A stretch of 61,471 nt of DNA from an uncultured Bacilli bacterium (GCA_934167885.1 CAKPMB010000009.1:1-61471), one strand, 5' to 3'; shown: positions 52,776 to 61,471, counted from the first letter of the stretch. The notes: generated by a model not told the origin, from the letters alone. A program made the numbers and translations.

Positions 52776-54147
52776 AGTATAAACAATTTCCTGGAGTTCT
52801 TGGATAAGGTATAACATCTCTTATATTTTCAACACCTGTTAAATATATAAGTAAGCGTTCAAATCCCATACCAAAGCCTGAATGAACACAACCACCATAA
52901 CGACGTAAGTTCAAATACCATTCCATACCTTCTTTAGGCATTTTTAATTCTTCCATACGTTTAATTAATTTTTCATAACTTTCTTCTCTTTGAGAACCAC
53001 CCATTAATTCACCTGCTCCTGGAACTTCAAGGTCAACTGCAGCGACTGTTTCGTTATCATCATTTTGTTTCATATAGAAAGCTTTAATATCTTTTGGCCA
53101 ATTTGTAATAAATACTGGTCCATTGAAATATTCAGTTATATATTTTTCGTGTTCTTTAGCAATATCTTCACCATATTCTGGTTTAAATTCCCAATCAACT
53201 TTAGCTTCTTTTAAAATTGTTATAACATCATGATGAGTAATTCTTGTAAATGGACTATTAATTAATTTGTTTAATTTATCTCTTAAACCTTTTTCCACAA
53301 AGTTATCTAAGAATTCCATTTCATCTTTGGCATTATCTAAAACATACTTAACAACATGTTTTAACATATCTTCCATAATATTCATATCCATCTCTAAATC
53401 ACAAAAAGCGATTTCTGGTTCTATCATCCAAAATTCACTAGCATGTGTTTTAGTGTTAGAATTTTCTGCTCTAAAGGTTGGCCCAAATGTATAAGTTTTC
53501 TTATAAGCAAGGGCGAATGTTTCAGCTTCAAGTTGGCCTGATACTGTTAAGCCGGCTGATTTATTAAAGAAATCTTTTGAATAATCTACTTTACCACTAC
53601 TTGCTACCTTATTTAAATCAAGTGTTGTAACTTGGAACATTTGGCCTGCTCCTTCGCAATCGCTTGCTGTAATTAAAGGGGCATGGAAGTAAACATAACC
53701 TCTTTCTTGAAAATATGTATGAATAGCATGTGCTGCTACACTTCTAACACGGAATACAGCTTGAAATAAATTAGTTCTAGGTCTTAAATAAGCTTCTTCT
53801 CTTAAAAATTCTCTTGTATGTTTTTTTGGTTGAATTGGATATTCATCAGGACAATCACCTAATACTTTAATTGAAGATACAACTATTTCAAATGATTGGC
53901 CACTACCTTCTGATTTTGAAACAATACCTTTTGCTTCAATGCTTGAACCAATTTTTATTTTTTGAATATCTTCAAATGATGCTAATTTATTGTTATAAAC
54001 TAATTGAACATGTTTAAAACAAGTGCCATCTGAAAAATCAATAAAACCAAATTCTTTTTGTTTACGATGATTTCTTACCCATCCTTGTAAAAGGACTTCT
54101 TTGCCCATTAAATCATCAATTTTTTCATATAATTCTTTTACATCCAT
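52774..54147 (-). CDS. asnS: Asparaginyl-tRNA synthetase
   Basis: 457 residues, a class IIb synthetase that charges tRNA-Asn. An OB-fold anticodon domain (about residues 15-105: VLLQGWVRNHRKQKEFGFIDFSDG) is followed by the catalytic core: HTREFLREEAYLRPRTNLFQ, motif 2 in FGPTFRAENSNTKTHASEFW, the ATP/Asn site region, and motif 3 HSGFGMGFERLLIYLTGVENIRDVIPYPR. The absence of the AspRS GAD insertion and the C-terminal FPRTPG-type end support AsnRS. It is preceded by a T-box with an Asn specifier, so expression should rise when tRNA-Asn is uncharged. Confidence 0.96.
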   Translation of the reverse strand: MDVKELYEKIDDLMGKEVLLQGWVRNHRKQKEFGFIDFSDGTCFKHVQLVYNNKLASFEDIQKIKIGSSIEAKGIVSKSEGSGQSFEIVVSSIKVLGDCPDEYPIQPKKHTREFLREEAYLRPRTNLFQAVFRVRSVAAHAIHTYFQERGYVYFHAPLITASDCEGAGQMFQVTTLDLNKVASSGKVDYSKDFFNKSAGLTVSGQLEAETFALAYKKTYTFGPTFRAENSNTKTHASEFWMIEPEIAFCDLEMDMNIMEDMLKHVVKYVLDNAKDEMEFLDNFVEKGLRDKLNKLINSPFTRITHHDVITILKEAKVDWEFKPEYGEDIAKEHEKYITEYFNGPVFITNWPKDIKAFYMKQNDDNETVAAVDLEVPGAGELMGGSQREESYEKLIKRMEELKMPKEGMEWYLNLRRYGGCVHSGFGMGFERLLIYLTGVENIRDVIPYPRTPGNCLY

Positions 54148-54173
54148 AATGTAACCTCCTATTATTTAAATAT

Positions 54174-54410
54174 AAAAAAACAGCCTCATCCTCAAGGGAC
54201 GAATGACTGTTATTCGCGGTACCACCCTAATTATTACTAAAAGTAATCTCTCTAACTCAAATAAGTATTGTTATTTTAACGGTAAACTACCGGCATTTCT
54301 ACTAAATTCAAAATTGCACTCCTTAGTGTTATTCATATTAATATTTCTTCGTTAGCTTACACCAATCCTAACTCGCTTTTAAGTTTATTAATATTACTTC
54401 TCTAAATCAA
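54174..54410 (-). promoter_or_regulatory. T-box leader of asnS (specifier AAC, Asn)
   Basis: On the minus strand the leader begins with AGAGAAGTAAT and a stem I containing AAAGCGAGTTAGGATTGGTG. The likely specifier AAC lies in GAATAACACTAAGGAG. The conserved T-box AGGGTGGTACCGCG is at plus 54215-54228, and a terminator hairpin (AACAGTCATTCGTCC / GGATGAGGCTGTT plus T7) ends at 54174. Uncharged tRNA-Asn would stabilise the antiterminator and allow asnS transcription. Confidence 0.9.
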
Positions 54411-54425
54411 CGTTTTGATAAATTT

Positions 54426-54454
54426 ATTTTAAATACTTATTATTATTTTGTCAA
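54426..54454 (-). promoter_or_regulatory. Promoter of asnS
   Basis: TTGACA (minus strand, 54449-54454) and TAAAAT (54426-54431) are exactly 17 bp apart, just upstream of the T-box. Confidence 0.8.
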
Positions 54455-54499
54455 TATTTAAACAAAGTATGTGTTAATGATTTTAATTAAATTAACTAT

Positions 54500-56239
54500 T
54501 TATCTTATTTTAATATGTAATTCTCTAAGTTGTGTTTCATTTAGTTCTGAAGGTCCACCCATCAATAAATCTTGGCCTTTAGTGCCGACAGGGAATGTTT
54601 GAACTTCTCTTAAATTTACTTCATCTAAAAGTAACATTAAAATACGGTCAATTCCAAGAGCGAAACCACCATGAGGTGGAACACCATACTTAAATGATTC
54701 TGTAATAGATTTAAATCTTTGATTAACTTCGTCTTTTGAATAACCTACTAGATTAAAGCATTTATATAACATTTCTAAATCAGTATTTCTAATTGCTCCA
54801 CTTCCAAGCTCTTCTCCATTACATACAAAGTCATATTGATATGCTAAAATATTTTGATAATTATCAAGATTAATATCATTAATTGTTGCCTTTGGTTTAC
54901 TAAATGGATTGTGGCCAAAAATTGGTTTGTCTTCTTCATCTGAATATTCAAACATTGGAAAATCATTAATTATACAAAAGGCATAAACATTATCATCAAT
55001 TAAACCTAATTTTTTGCCTAAATAGGTTCTAATTAAAGAAGCATAGCGGTTATAATTTCTTTTATCCGCTATAAAAAATAAGGCACTTCCCTTTGTTAGT
55101 TTAGCTTTTTTTATTAAACTATTACGTTCTTCATCGGTTAAAAATTTATCAATTGGACCTTTAAAACTCATATCATCCAAAACATTAATATATCCAATAC
55201 CAGGCATACCAATACTTTCTGCATACGATACAATATCGTTATACCAAGAATTAGTTTTATCACTTAGACCATCAACTTTAATTCCGCGAACAGTGGTATT
55301 TCTAAATGGTTTAAATGAAGTATCCATAAATTCATTTGTTAAATCAATAATTTCAAGAGGATTACGTAAATCAGGTTTATCAGTGCCATATTTAAGCATG
55401 GCATCACTATAGGATATTCTTGGAAATTTTTTATATAATAATTTCTTATCACTAAATTTTTTAAATATTTTTAAACAAATGCTTTCCCCTAATTTGTATA
55501 ATTGGTCTATTTCAGGATAACTTGTTTCAATATCTAATTGGTAAAACTCTAAAGTGCGATCACTTCTGGTATCTTCATCTCGAAAACATGGGGCGATTTG
55601 AAAATATTTATTAAAGCCTGACACCATTAACAATTGTTTATAAATTTGAGGCGCTTGTGGAAGAGCATAAAACTTTCCATGATAAAGGCGTGATGGCACC
55701 ACAAAATCTCTTGCTCCCTCTGGAGAAGATGTTGTAAGAAGAGGTGTTTCAACTTCTACAAAGTCATCCTTAACCATGATATTTCGAATATAATTTAATA
55801 CCTTACTTCGTAATAAAACTATTTTATGCATTTTAGGATTTCTTAAATCTAAATAACGATATTTTAATCTTATATCTTCTGATACATTTTTAGAGGTTTT
55901 TATTTCAAAAGGAAGGTCAACTAAACATTCACTTAAAACTTTAACATTATAAGCGACTAATTCAACTTTACCACTTTTAATTTTATCATTTATATCATCT
56001 AAACTACGTCTTATAACCCTGCCATGAATTTGAACAACACTTTCTTTTCTTAAACCTGCAAACATCTCATTATTTTCAGATTTAACTTGTAATATTCCTT
56101 CTGAATCTCTTAAATCTAGAAATAGTATTCCTCCATGGTCTCTAATGGAATCAACAAAGCCACAAACGGTAATTTCTTTATCTAAATCATCTTCTGATAA
56201 ATCACCACATAACTTGGTTCTATATATATTATCTTGCAT
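54500..56239 (-). CDS. aspS: Aspartyl-tRNA synthetase, probably non-discriminating
   Basis: 579 residues of the bacterial type, with the OB fold (VCGFVDSIRDHGGILFLDLRD), class II motif 2 (FRDEDTRSDRTLEFYQLD), the GAD insertion domain (about residues 285-420) and motif 3 (GGFALGIDRILMLLL). It charges tRNA-Asp. It is the last gene of the gatC-gatA-gatB-aspS unit behind an Asn T-box, which suggests it also makes Asp-tRNA-Asn for amidation. Residue 35 is His (RDHGG) where E. coli AspRS has Leu (RDLGS); His here has been reported for non-discriminating enzymes (from memory). It starts one base after gatB. Confidence 0.95.
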   Translation of the reverse strand: MQDNIYRTKLCGDLSEDDLDKEITVCGFVDSIRDHGGILFLDLRDSEGILQVKSENNEMFAGLRKESVVQIHGRVIRRSLDDINDKIKSGKVELVAYNVKVLSECLVDLPFEIKTSKNVSEDIRLKYRYLDLRNPKMHKIVLLRSKVLNYIRNIMVKDDFVEVETPLLTTSSPEGARDFVVPSRLYHGKFYALPQAPQIYKQLLMVSGFNKYFQIAPCFRDEDTRSDRTLEFYQLDIETSYPEIDQLYKLGESICLKIFKKFSDKKLLYKKFPRISYSDAMLKYGTDKPDLRNPLEIIDLTNEFMDTSFKPFRNTTVRGIKVDGLSDKTNSWYNDIVSYAESIGMPGIGYINVLDDMSFKGPIDKFLTDEERNSLIKKAKLTKGSALFFIADKRNYNRYASLIRTYLGKKLGLIDDNVYAFCIINDFPMFEYSDEEDKPIFGHNPFSKPKATINDINLDNYQNILAYQYDFVCNGEELGSGAIRNTDLEMLYKCFNLVGYSKDEVNQRFKSITESFKYGVPPHGGFALGIDRILMLLLDEVNLREVQTFPVGTKGQDLLMGGPSELNETQLRELHIKIR

Positions 56240-56240
56240 A

Positions 56241-57704
56241 TTATCTCCTTTTAATTTCTTCTTTAATAATTGCTAGTGTTTTTGTAGGATTAGCTTGTCC
56301 TTTGGTTTTTTTCATAACTTGTCCCACAAAATAATTAGCGACATACTCTTTTCCTTCTTTATATTGTCTTACAATATCAGGGAATTCATCAAATGATGCA
56401 TTTATAAGTTTAATAATTAGTTCATCATCATCTATTTGCATCAAATGTTCTTCTTCTATTATTTTTAATGGATCTTTTTGTTCATCAATTGCTCGATAAA
56501 TTATCTTTTTAGCATTATTTTGTGATAATTTATTTTCAAAAACTAATTTTATAACGCCTCCTAGCATTTTAGGAGTTATCCCTAATTCTTCTAAAGTCTT
56601 GTCTAGTTTATTCATTGAACCTAAAATAACAGTGCTTACCCATGAACATGCTTCTTTAGGATCTAAATTCATTGAAACAATTTCATTATAATAATCACTT
56701 ATCTTTTTATCTTTTATTAAAACATTAGCATCATACGTTGATAATTTTAATTCTTCTTGATAATATTTTAATAATTCATTGGGCATTTTAGGAATTTGCT
56801 GTTTTATTTCTTCTAATAATTCTTTATTAATACGATATTTTGGAATATTTGGTTCTATAAAATACTTATAATCTATAGCATCAACCTTGCTACGCATAAA
56901 GAAGGTTTTAGCTTCTTCTTCATCCCATCTTCTTGTTTGTTGTTCCATTTTGTCGTATTCTAGTGTTTCTTTTAGTTTAATTTGACGCTTAATTTCATAA
57001 TTAATAGCATCTCTAATACCACCTAATGAACATACATTTTTTATCTCTACTCTTGTGCCATAATTATTAACGTCACGCTCATTTTTATCACTTTCCATGA
57101 TAGAAATATTAACATCACATCTTATATGGCCTTTTTTACTATCAGCTTCACTTATTCCGGCATAACGATATATCGATATCATTGTTTCAATAAATGCTAA
57201 TACTTCTTCACTATTATGAAAACATGGATAAGTTACTAGTTCTAACAATGGATTACCACAACGATTATAATTAATAGTTGAGAATGTTTGATAATGATCC
57301 AAACTTGCAGCATCTTCTTCTAAATGAATATTGTCTATCAAAGCAACTTTTTCTTCATCATTACAAATATATTTTAAACTTCCATTTATTCCAATAGGAC
57401 AAGGTTTTGTTTCTTGTGTTAATTGATAACCCTTTGGTAAATCAGGATAATAATAATTTTTTCTTTCAAAATACAAATACTCTGGTTGTTGACAATTTAA
57501 AATAATACTTGCTATTAAAGCTTTTTTAACTGCTTCTTTATTAACAATTGGTAATATTCCTGGAAAACCTAAATCAATAGCATTAATATTAACATTAGGC
57601 TCTTCAAGATAAGCATTTTTTGAGTTAGAAAAGACTTTGGTCTTAGTCATACTAACTTCACAATGCATTTCAATACCAATAATAGCTTTATATTTATCAC
57701 TCAT
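56241..57704 (-). CDS. gatB: Asp/Glu-tRNA amidotransferase subunit B
   Basis: About 487 residues. The N-terminal cradle domain shows IGIEMHCEVSMTKTKVFSNS, YYYPDLPKGYQLTQ, NIHLEEDAASLDH, NRCGNPLLELVTYPCF and GHIRCDVNISI; the C-terminal YqeY/tail domain binds tRNA (ANYFVGQVMKKTKGQANP). The subunit recognises misacylated tRNA and phosphorylates the side-chain carboxylate before GatA-supplied ammonia attacks it. The frame extends upstream to 57764, but AAAGGAG stands before ATG at 57704, where the family start MSDKYKAIIGIE lies; this overlaps the gatA stop by 8 bp. Confidence 0.95.
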   Translation of the reverse strand: MSDKYKAIIGIEMHCEVSMTKTKVFSNSKNAYLEEPNVNINAIDLGFPGILPIVNKEAVKKALIASIILNCQQPEYLYFERKNYYYPDLPKGYQLTQETKPCPIGINGSLKYICNDEEKVALIDNIHLEEDAASLDHYQTFSTINYNRCGNPLLELVTYPCFHNSEEVLAFIETMISIYRYAGISEADSKKGHIRCDVNISIMESDKNERDVNNYGTRVEIKNVCSLGGIRDAINYEIKRQIKLKETLEYDKMEQQTRRWDEEEAKTFFMRSKVDAIDYKYFIEPNIPKYRINKELLEEIKQQIPKMPNELLKYYQEELKLSTYDANVLIKDKKISDYYNEIVSMNLDPKEACSWVSTVILGSMNKLDKTLEELGITPKMLGGVIKLVFENKLSQNNAKKIIYRAIDEQKDPLKIIEEEHLMQIDDDELIIKLINASFDEFPDIVRQYKEGKEYVANYFVGQVMKKTKGQANPTKTLAIIKEEIKRR

Positions 57705-59157
57705 CTTTTGTCTCCTTTGCAATTTGATTTTTATATGGCATTTTATCTTCAAGAGCATATGCAATATTTAAAACGTTAATATCATCATAGACATTACCAG
57801 TTATATTTAAACCAACAGGCATACCATTAATAAAACCTGAAGGAATAGTAATAGATGGAAAGCCACCAAAATTACCAATCTGTAAATGTTCTTCAAGTGC
57901 CATTATTTTATTATCAATTTTTTTAGTTTCATCAAAGCGAGGTGCAATGCCACTACTAACGGGCAAAATAATAGCATCATAATTTTTAAATAATTCTTTC
58001 CATTTATCAACTAATAATCTTCTAACTCTTTGAGCATTAAAGAAATAGCGATTTTTATTTTCTTTTTGTAAGACATATGATCCAATAACAAAGCGTCTTT
58101 TAATAAGTGGTGAAAAACCAGTTGTTCGATAATTACGCATTATTTCTTCATATGTATTACCACTTGCACGTGGTCCAAAGACAATACCAGTTAAATTAGA
58201 CATATTAGAAGTTGCCTCTGCACAAGATATAACGCGATATACACTTTGCACAGCATCTAACAAATGTCTATCAACCGAAACACACTCAACTTGCATACCA
58301 AGACTTTTGCATAAATTTATTTTGTCCATAAAATTACTTAAATGTTCACACAATTCTTTAGATGGATTATCATACTCATTTATGTCGCATAACTCTTTTA
58401 TATAACATAATTTTTTATTTTTAACATGACCATCTATTGACTCTAAAAGATGCATATTACTAGAATCCCACGAAGTCATATCATAAAAATCTTGGCCCTT
58501 CATGCCATCAACAACTAAAGCAGCATCTTTCACATTTCTTGTTAAAACACCACAATGATCTAAACTACTAGCGAAAGCGAACACACCAAAACGAGATATC
58601 ATACCATAAGTTGGTTTGTAGCCTACAATTCCACAATAAGCAGCTGGTTTACGAATTGAGTCCCCCGTATCCGTTCCAAGAGCATATGGATAAACGCCAC
58701 TTGCAACTGCACATGCAGAACCAGAGGAAGATCCAGCACACATTCTTTGATGATTCCAAGGATTTTTGGTTATACCCGTAAAACCTGTTGTTCCTGTTCC
58801 ACCCATACCAAATTCATCCATATTTGTTTTATTAACTACGACTGCCCCTTTAGCTTCCAAATTAACAACCGCTGTGGCAGTAAAGAAAGGAATATAATCA
58901 CGCAAAGTATTAGAGCCACCTGTTGATAAAACATCTTTAGTAGAATAATTATCTTTTACTCCAAAAGGAATACCTGATAGTAAGGAATCAGTTACTTTAA
59001 CACCTTTAGCTTCATCTAAAATGGTAATAAAAGCATTACATTCATCTTGAACCATATGACTTTTAATTAATGCCTCTTTAACTAAATCGTTACTAGTCAC
59101 AACTTTTTTAATTAAAAGTTCATGCAATTCTTCAATAGATTTTGACATATAATCCAT
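57697..59157 (-). CDS. gatA: Asp/Glu-tRNA amidotransferase subunit A
   Basis: 486 residues of the amidase-signature family, which releases ammonia from glutamine or asparagine for the complex. The Ser-cisSer-Lys triad region is seen: the Lys in IPFGVKDNYST, the GGTGTTG block, AGSSSGSACAVASG (cis-Ser) and ALGTDTGDSIRKPAAYCGIVGYKPTYG (nucleophile Ser in GDSIRKPA). AAGGTGGTGA precedes the ATG. The N-terminus overlaps nothing; gatC ends one base before its start, so translation is coupled. Confidence 0.95.
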   Translation of the reverse strand: MDYMSKSIEELHELLIKKVVTSNDLVKEALIKSHMVQDECNAFITILDEAKGVKVTDSLLSGIPFGVKDNYSTKDVLSTGGSNTLRDYIPFFTATAVVNLEAKGAVVVNKTNMDEFGMGGTGTTGFTGITKNPWNHQRMCAGSSSGSACAVASGVYPYALGTDTGDSIRKPAAYCGIVGYKPTYGMISRFGVFAFASSLDHCGVLTRNVKDAALVVDGMKGQDFYDMTSWDSSNMHLLESIDGHVKNKKLCYIKELCDINEYDNPSKELCEHLSNFMDKINLCKSLGMQVECVSVDRHLLDAVQSVYRVISCAEATSNMSNLTGIVFGPRASGNTYEEIMRNYRTTGFSPLIKRRFVIGSYVLQKENKNRYFFNAQRVRRLLVDKWKELFKNYDAIILPVSSGIAPRFDETKKIDNKIMALEEHLQIGNFGGFPSITIPSGFINGMPVGLNITGNVYDDINVLNIAYALEDKMPYKNQIAKETKDE

Positions 59158-59158
59158 A

Positions 59159-59455
59159 TTATTTCACCACCTTTGGCACTTTAACTTCATCATTTTTCAT
59201 TGAATCACAGTTTTTAAATATAATTTCTTTAGGCACATTAACAGGATTTTCATCCTCTCTTAATTCAAAAACAAAATCATCTAGACAATGTGACATTGGT
59301 TCAACATTTTCAATATTTGAAATCTTATTAATTAAATCAATATTTCTATCTATTTCTTCAAATTCTAATAAAACCATTTGGTTTTCTTCATCCGTTAAAC
59401 CAATTAATAACTTATTAGCATAATCATCAATTATTTCTTTATTCCATTTACTCAT
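59159..59455 (-). CDS. gatC: Asp/Glu-tRNA amidotransferase subunit C
   Basis: About 98 residues, usual for this small belt subunit that stabilises GatA-GatB. Blocks NKLLIGLTDEENQMVLLEFEEI and NVEPMSHCLDDFVFELREDENP match the family (L-x-L-T-x-E-E and the P-x-x-H region). ATG at 59455 has GGAGGATAGA upstream and gives the normal start MSKWNKEIID; the upstream in-frame TTG at 59488 lies inside the T-box terminator. It is the first gene after the leader. Confidence 0.93.
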   Translation of the reverse strand: MSKWNKEIIDDYANKLLIGLTDEENQMVLLEFEEIDRNIDLINKISNIENVEPMSHCLDDFVFELREDENPVNVPKEIIFKNCDSMKNDEVKVPKVVK

Positions 59456-59467
59456 TCTATCCTCCAT

Positions 59468-59514
59468 AAAAAAATAACCTCGTCCCAAGGGACGAAGTTA
59501 TCGTGGTACCACCC
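59468..59514 (-). promoter_or_regulatory. Second, stem-I-less T-box antiterminator/terminator module before gatC
   Basis: On the minus strand TTTGGGTGGTACCACG is followed by a terminator hairpin (ATAACTTCGTCC / GGGACGAGGTTAT and T7) that ends just before the gatC ribosome site. Only about 50 nt separate it from the first module, too short for a stem I with specifier loop. It therefore looks like a duplicated antiterminator/terminator unit. Confidence 0.8.
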
Positions 59515-59560
59515 AAATTCTATCAAAACTTTTTAGATATAGTAACACACTTTTATACAA

Positions 59561-59775
59561 AAAAAAATAATTTCATCCAAGGGACGAAATTATTCCGCGG
59601 TACCACCCAAATTTTATCAATTTTGATAATCTTTTATATTATAACGTATATATACGACTTTATTTACTATTGTTTCAATAAAATACTCCTTAGTGTTATT
59701 CATCCTAATATTTCTTTGTTAGCTTACACCAAACCTAACTCGCTTTTAAGTTTATTAGCATTACTTCTCTAAATC
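59561..59775 (-). promoter_or_regulatory. T-box leader of gatCAB-aspS (specifier AAC, Asn)
   Basis: On the minus strand the leader starts GAGAAGTAATGC, and stem I carries AAAGCGAGTTAGGTTTGGTG with specifier AAC in GAATAACACTAAGGAG. The T-box GGGTGGTACCGCG (plus 59596-59609) and a terminator (AATAATTTCGTCC / GGATGAAATTATT plus a long T-run) follow. It is nearly identical in stem I to the asnS leader, so the two arose by duplication. Confidence 0.9.
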
Positions 59776-59793
59776 ATCGTTTTGTTAACAACA

Positions 59794-59822
59794 ATTCTAA
59801 TAGTGTTTTTTTCATTTGTCAA
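59794..59822 (-). promoter_or_regulatory. Promoter of gatCAB-aspS
   Basis: TTGACA (minus strand, 59817-59822) and TAGAAT (59794-59799) are exactly 17 bp apart and lie about 20 bp before the T-box stem I. Confidence 0.85.
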
Positions 59823-59839
59823 TATTTTTTTAGAAATTT

Positions 59840-61471
59840 TTATTCTACGGATAACGTGTAAGGATTATTGATAGTTCCATCACCTTGAGAAATTAAAACA
59901 TCAGCCCGAATATTGATAACAGGTCTTGCCGCATAGGATGAAGTCGTGTATGACCAATGGGTTAGTAAGCCGTCTGGACGAATATTCCAAATACTTGAAG
60001 TTTGATAACTTCCATCATAAAGTGATGGTGTCATCGTCCATTGGCTAAAACCATTAGCTAGAAAAAAGTCACTATTTTTTAAATTATATCTCCCACCTGC
60101 CAACACTACTTCATCCGCGGTTATTAAGGCAATAGGATATGTTAATTTAGCATTGCCATAGGATGATGTCACACTAAATTTATCACGCATATCACTTGAA
60201 CATTTTAATGTAGGAACTGATGGATTAATTTTGGCAAAGCGACTATAAGCTGAATAACTAGTGCCTACATCCACACGATAACCAGAATTATATGTTTTAT
60301 CAGTTATACTTCGGTCATTACAAAACGTTGCATCAACTATATAATTTTCAAGCAAATTACCATCACTATCATAATTATTTAATATATTTGTTTCATACCA
60401 TTTATCAAGTTGTATTTTAATGTTGTTAGATATTTCATTGGTTCTTGTGCCATCTAGACTTGTTGAGGAATACGAATAATATTGAACTTTCGCACTTGTT
60501 TCGGATACAAAACTATTTATCTTTATTAATATTTCACATGATTCAGTTGAACTTGTGCTTATACATGTGTATGGATATGTTTCGAACTCATCTTTCATCT
60601 CACTAAGCGTGCCTTGTTTCATATTGCCTTTTAATTTATATATTTCACTTGTTTCATCAAATTCATATGAGTCAGAAAAATAATACTTTGTTGATGCTTG
60701 AAAGATATCATATATTATTTCATTACCAATTTGATGATCAAAATTTTTGCCATACATATAACCTACATACGTTGGATCACTAATTCTGGTATTATATTGA
60801 TATGAGGTATTATTAATAGATGTAGATGTTCCTTTACCAGTCGGACTTTTTCCTTGATAAATCATTCTAAGTGAATTGTCACCATTAATTCTTATTATTT
60901 TCCAATAGTATCCTCCAAAATAAACATTATTGTTTTGAACATTACCACGGTAATAATAAACATCACCATAATCATCAACCGTCTTATATAAACCTACTTC
61001 TGATTGAATTGTTCCAAAAACTTTATAGGTATAAACATCAGCACTGGAAATTTCAAATATCTTATTATTTTCAGTTTCCGTAATATTAACTTTGTTTATC
61101 TTATACATTTTATTACCATTTTGATACCCTGCATCCCCCGTTGTTCCTAAAGTATAATACCCAATATATTTATCACTCAATTTATCAATGATAGTATTAG
61201 TCAAAGTATATGTTCCTAATTCTGAATTAAAAGTATAAGATTTTGAAAAATAAAAGGTATTTTTATTAGTAATGTAAACATTGCTTTTATTTTGTTCAAT
61301 ATTTTCAATGTATGTATACGTTGGAGCGGTATCATTAAAATTTGGTTCGCCCTTATTGATAATATTGGTTTTAGCACTATCAACGGATTCACTCAAACTA
61401 TCACTTACTAACATACAATCAACTAGTTTATTGAAACCATTGTTTAGGCAGTAGTTATTGCCTTTAACTTC
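59840..61471 (-). CDS. Large surface protein, prepilin-like family with C-lectin-like end (5' end cut by window)
   Basis: The frame is open from the window edge to TAA at 59840; at least 543 residues, start not in the window. The first visible part (NNYCLNNGFNKLVDCMLVSDS) resembles the region just after the N-terminal helix of pilin-like surface proteins in RF39-type gut bacteria. The middle holds two Y-Y-F-S-x-S-Y/F-x-F-D-like blocks and VYFGGYYWKIIRINGDNSLRMIY. The C-terminal 100 residues (ITADEVVLAGGRYN, FSQWTMTPSLYDG, ARPVINIRADVLISQGDGT) form a fold reminiscent of FGE-sulfatase/C-type-lectin domains, as in the N-terminal segment of the ATPase at 1-1918. Probably exported and surface-exposed; ligand unknown. 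Confidence 0.7.
   Translation of the reverse strand, partial: EVKGNNYCLNNGFNKLVDCMLVSDSLSESVDSAKTNIINKGEPNFNDTAPTYTYIENIEQNKSNVYITNKNTFYFSKSYTFNSELGTYTLTNTIIDKLSDKYIGYYTLGTTGDAGYQNGNKMYKINKVNITETENNKIFEISSADVYTYKVFGTIQSEVGLYKTVDDYGDVYYYRGNVQNNNVYFGGYYWKIIRINGDNSLRMIYQGKSPTGKGTSTSINNTSYQYNTRISDPTYVGYMYGKNFDHQIGNEIIYDIFQASTKYYFSDSYEFDETSEIYKLKGNMKQGTLSEMKDEFETYPYTCISTSSTESCEILIKINSFVSETSAKVQYYSYSSTSLDGTRTNEISNNIKIQLDKWYETNILNNYDSDGNLLENYIVDATFCNDRSITDKTYNSGYRVDVGTSYSAYSRFAKINPSVPTLKCSSDMRDKFSVTSSYGNAKLTYPIALITADEVVLAGGRYNLKNSDFFLANGFSQWTMTPSLYDGSYQTSSIWNIRPDGLLTHWSYTTSSYAARPVINIRADVLISQGDGTINNPYTLSVE

Overview
The window is very AT-rich DNA from a low-GC Gram-positive-type bacterium. Three things suggest an uncultured, host-associated member of the Bacilli/Erysipelotrichia/RF39-like branch: strong GGAGG or GGTGA ribosome sites, two T-box leaders, and an arginine deiminase operon. 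UGA is used as a stop codon (for example at the end of gatA) and tryptophan is encoded by UGG, so this is not a Mollicutes code-4 genome. No rRNA, tRNA or CRISPR array was seen. The species assignment is inference.

Layout. 1-3.4 kb: the 5' part of an AAA+ (MoxR/AAA_5-like) ATPase gene that carries a C-type-lectin-like, possibly diversity-generating-retroelement (DGR) type variable segment; a dead IS3-type transposase fragment; and an RsiV/DUF3298-like protein. 3.4-17 kb (minus strand): one long cell-surface polysaccharide operon. It holds a polysaccharide deacetylase, a triple-fusion membrane/GT2/ATP-grasp protein, a nucleotide-sugar epimerase, GT4 and GT2 transferases, a TupA-like ATP-grasp protein, a Wzy-like polymerase, an Alg13/Alg14-type split transferase, a TagF-like glycerophosphotransferase and a Wzx flippase. 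17.1-19.4 kb (plus): a small acidic ORF overlapping a large membrane protein of unknown role. 19.4-23.2 kb (minus): a PTPS-related membrane protein, an ABC-like protein that has lost its ATPase motifs, a GT2-like protein and a decayed purine permease. 23.2-30.1 kb (minus): an arginine deiminase operon with two arcA-arcB pairs and a carbamate kinase fused to a YfcC-type transporter.

30.3-36.7 kb: two paralogous gene pairs (pair member A, a helical protein; pair member B, a repeat protein with one membrane segment). They are divergent from two WXG100-like small proteins, with a frameshifted small gene between the pairs. I read this as an uncharacterised type VII-secretion-like substrate or surface module; no secretion ATPase is in the window. 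36.8-40.6 kb: a NitT/TauT-type binding protein, a gene flanked by 44-bp direct repeats, a RhuM-family gene and small membrane proteins. 40.6-43.6 kb: phospholipid genes (Psd, a diacylglycerol-kinase-like enzyme, PlsC, DUF308). 43.7-50.5 kb: an MMPL/RND transporter and its secreted partner, a divergent TetR regulator with a palindromic operator candidate, a PAP2 phosphatase, and the ABC ATPase and permease that probably pair with the distant binding protein. 50.6-52.7 kb: an XRE membrane regulator, a secreted protein and a small protein.

52.8-59.8 kb (minus): asnS and gatC-gatA-gatB-aspS, each behind a T-box whose likely specifier is AAC (Asn). The gat leader carries a second antiterminator/terminator module. 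The window ends inside a large prepilin-like surface protein gene.
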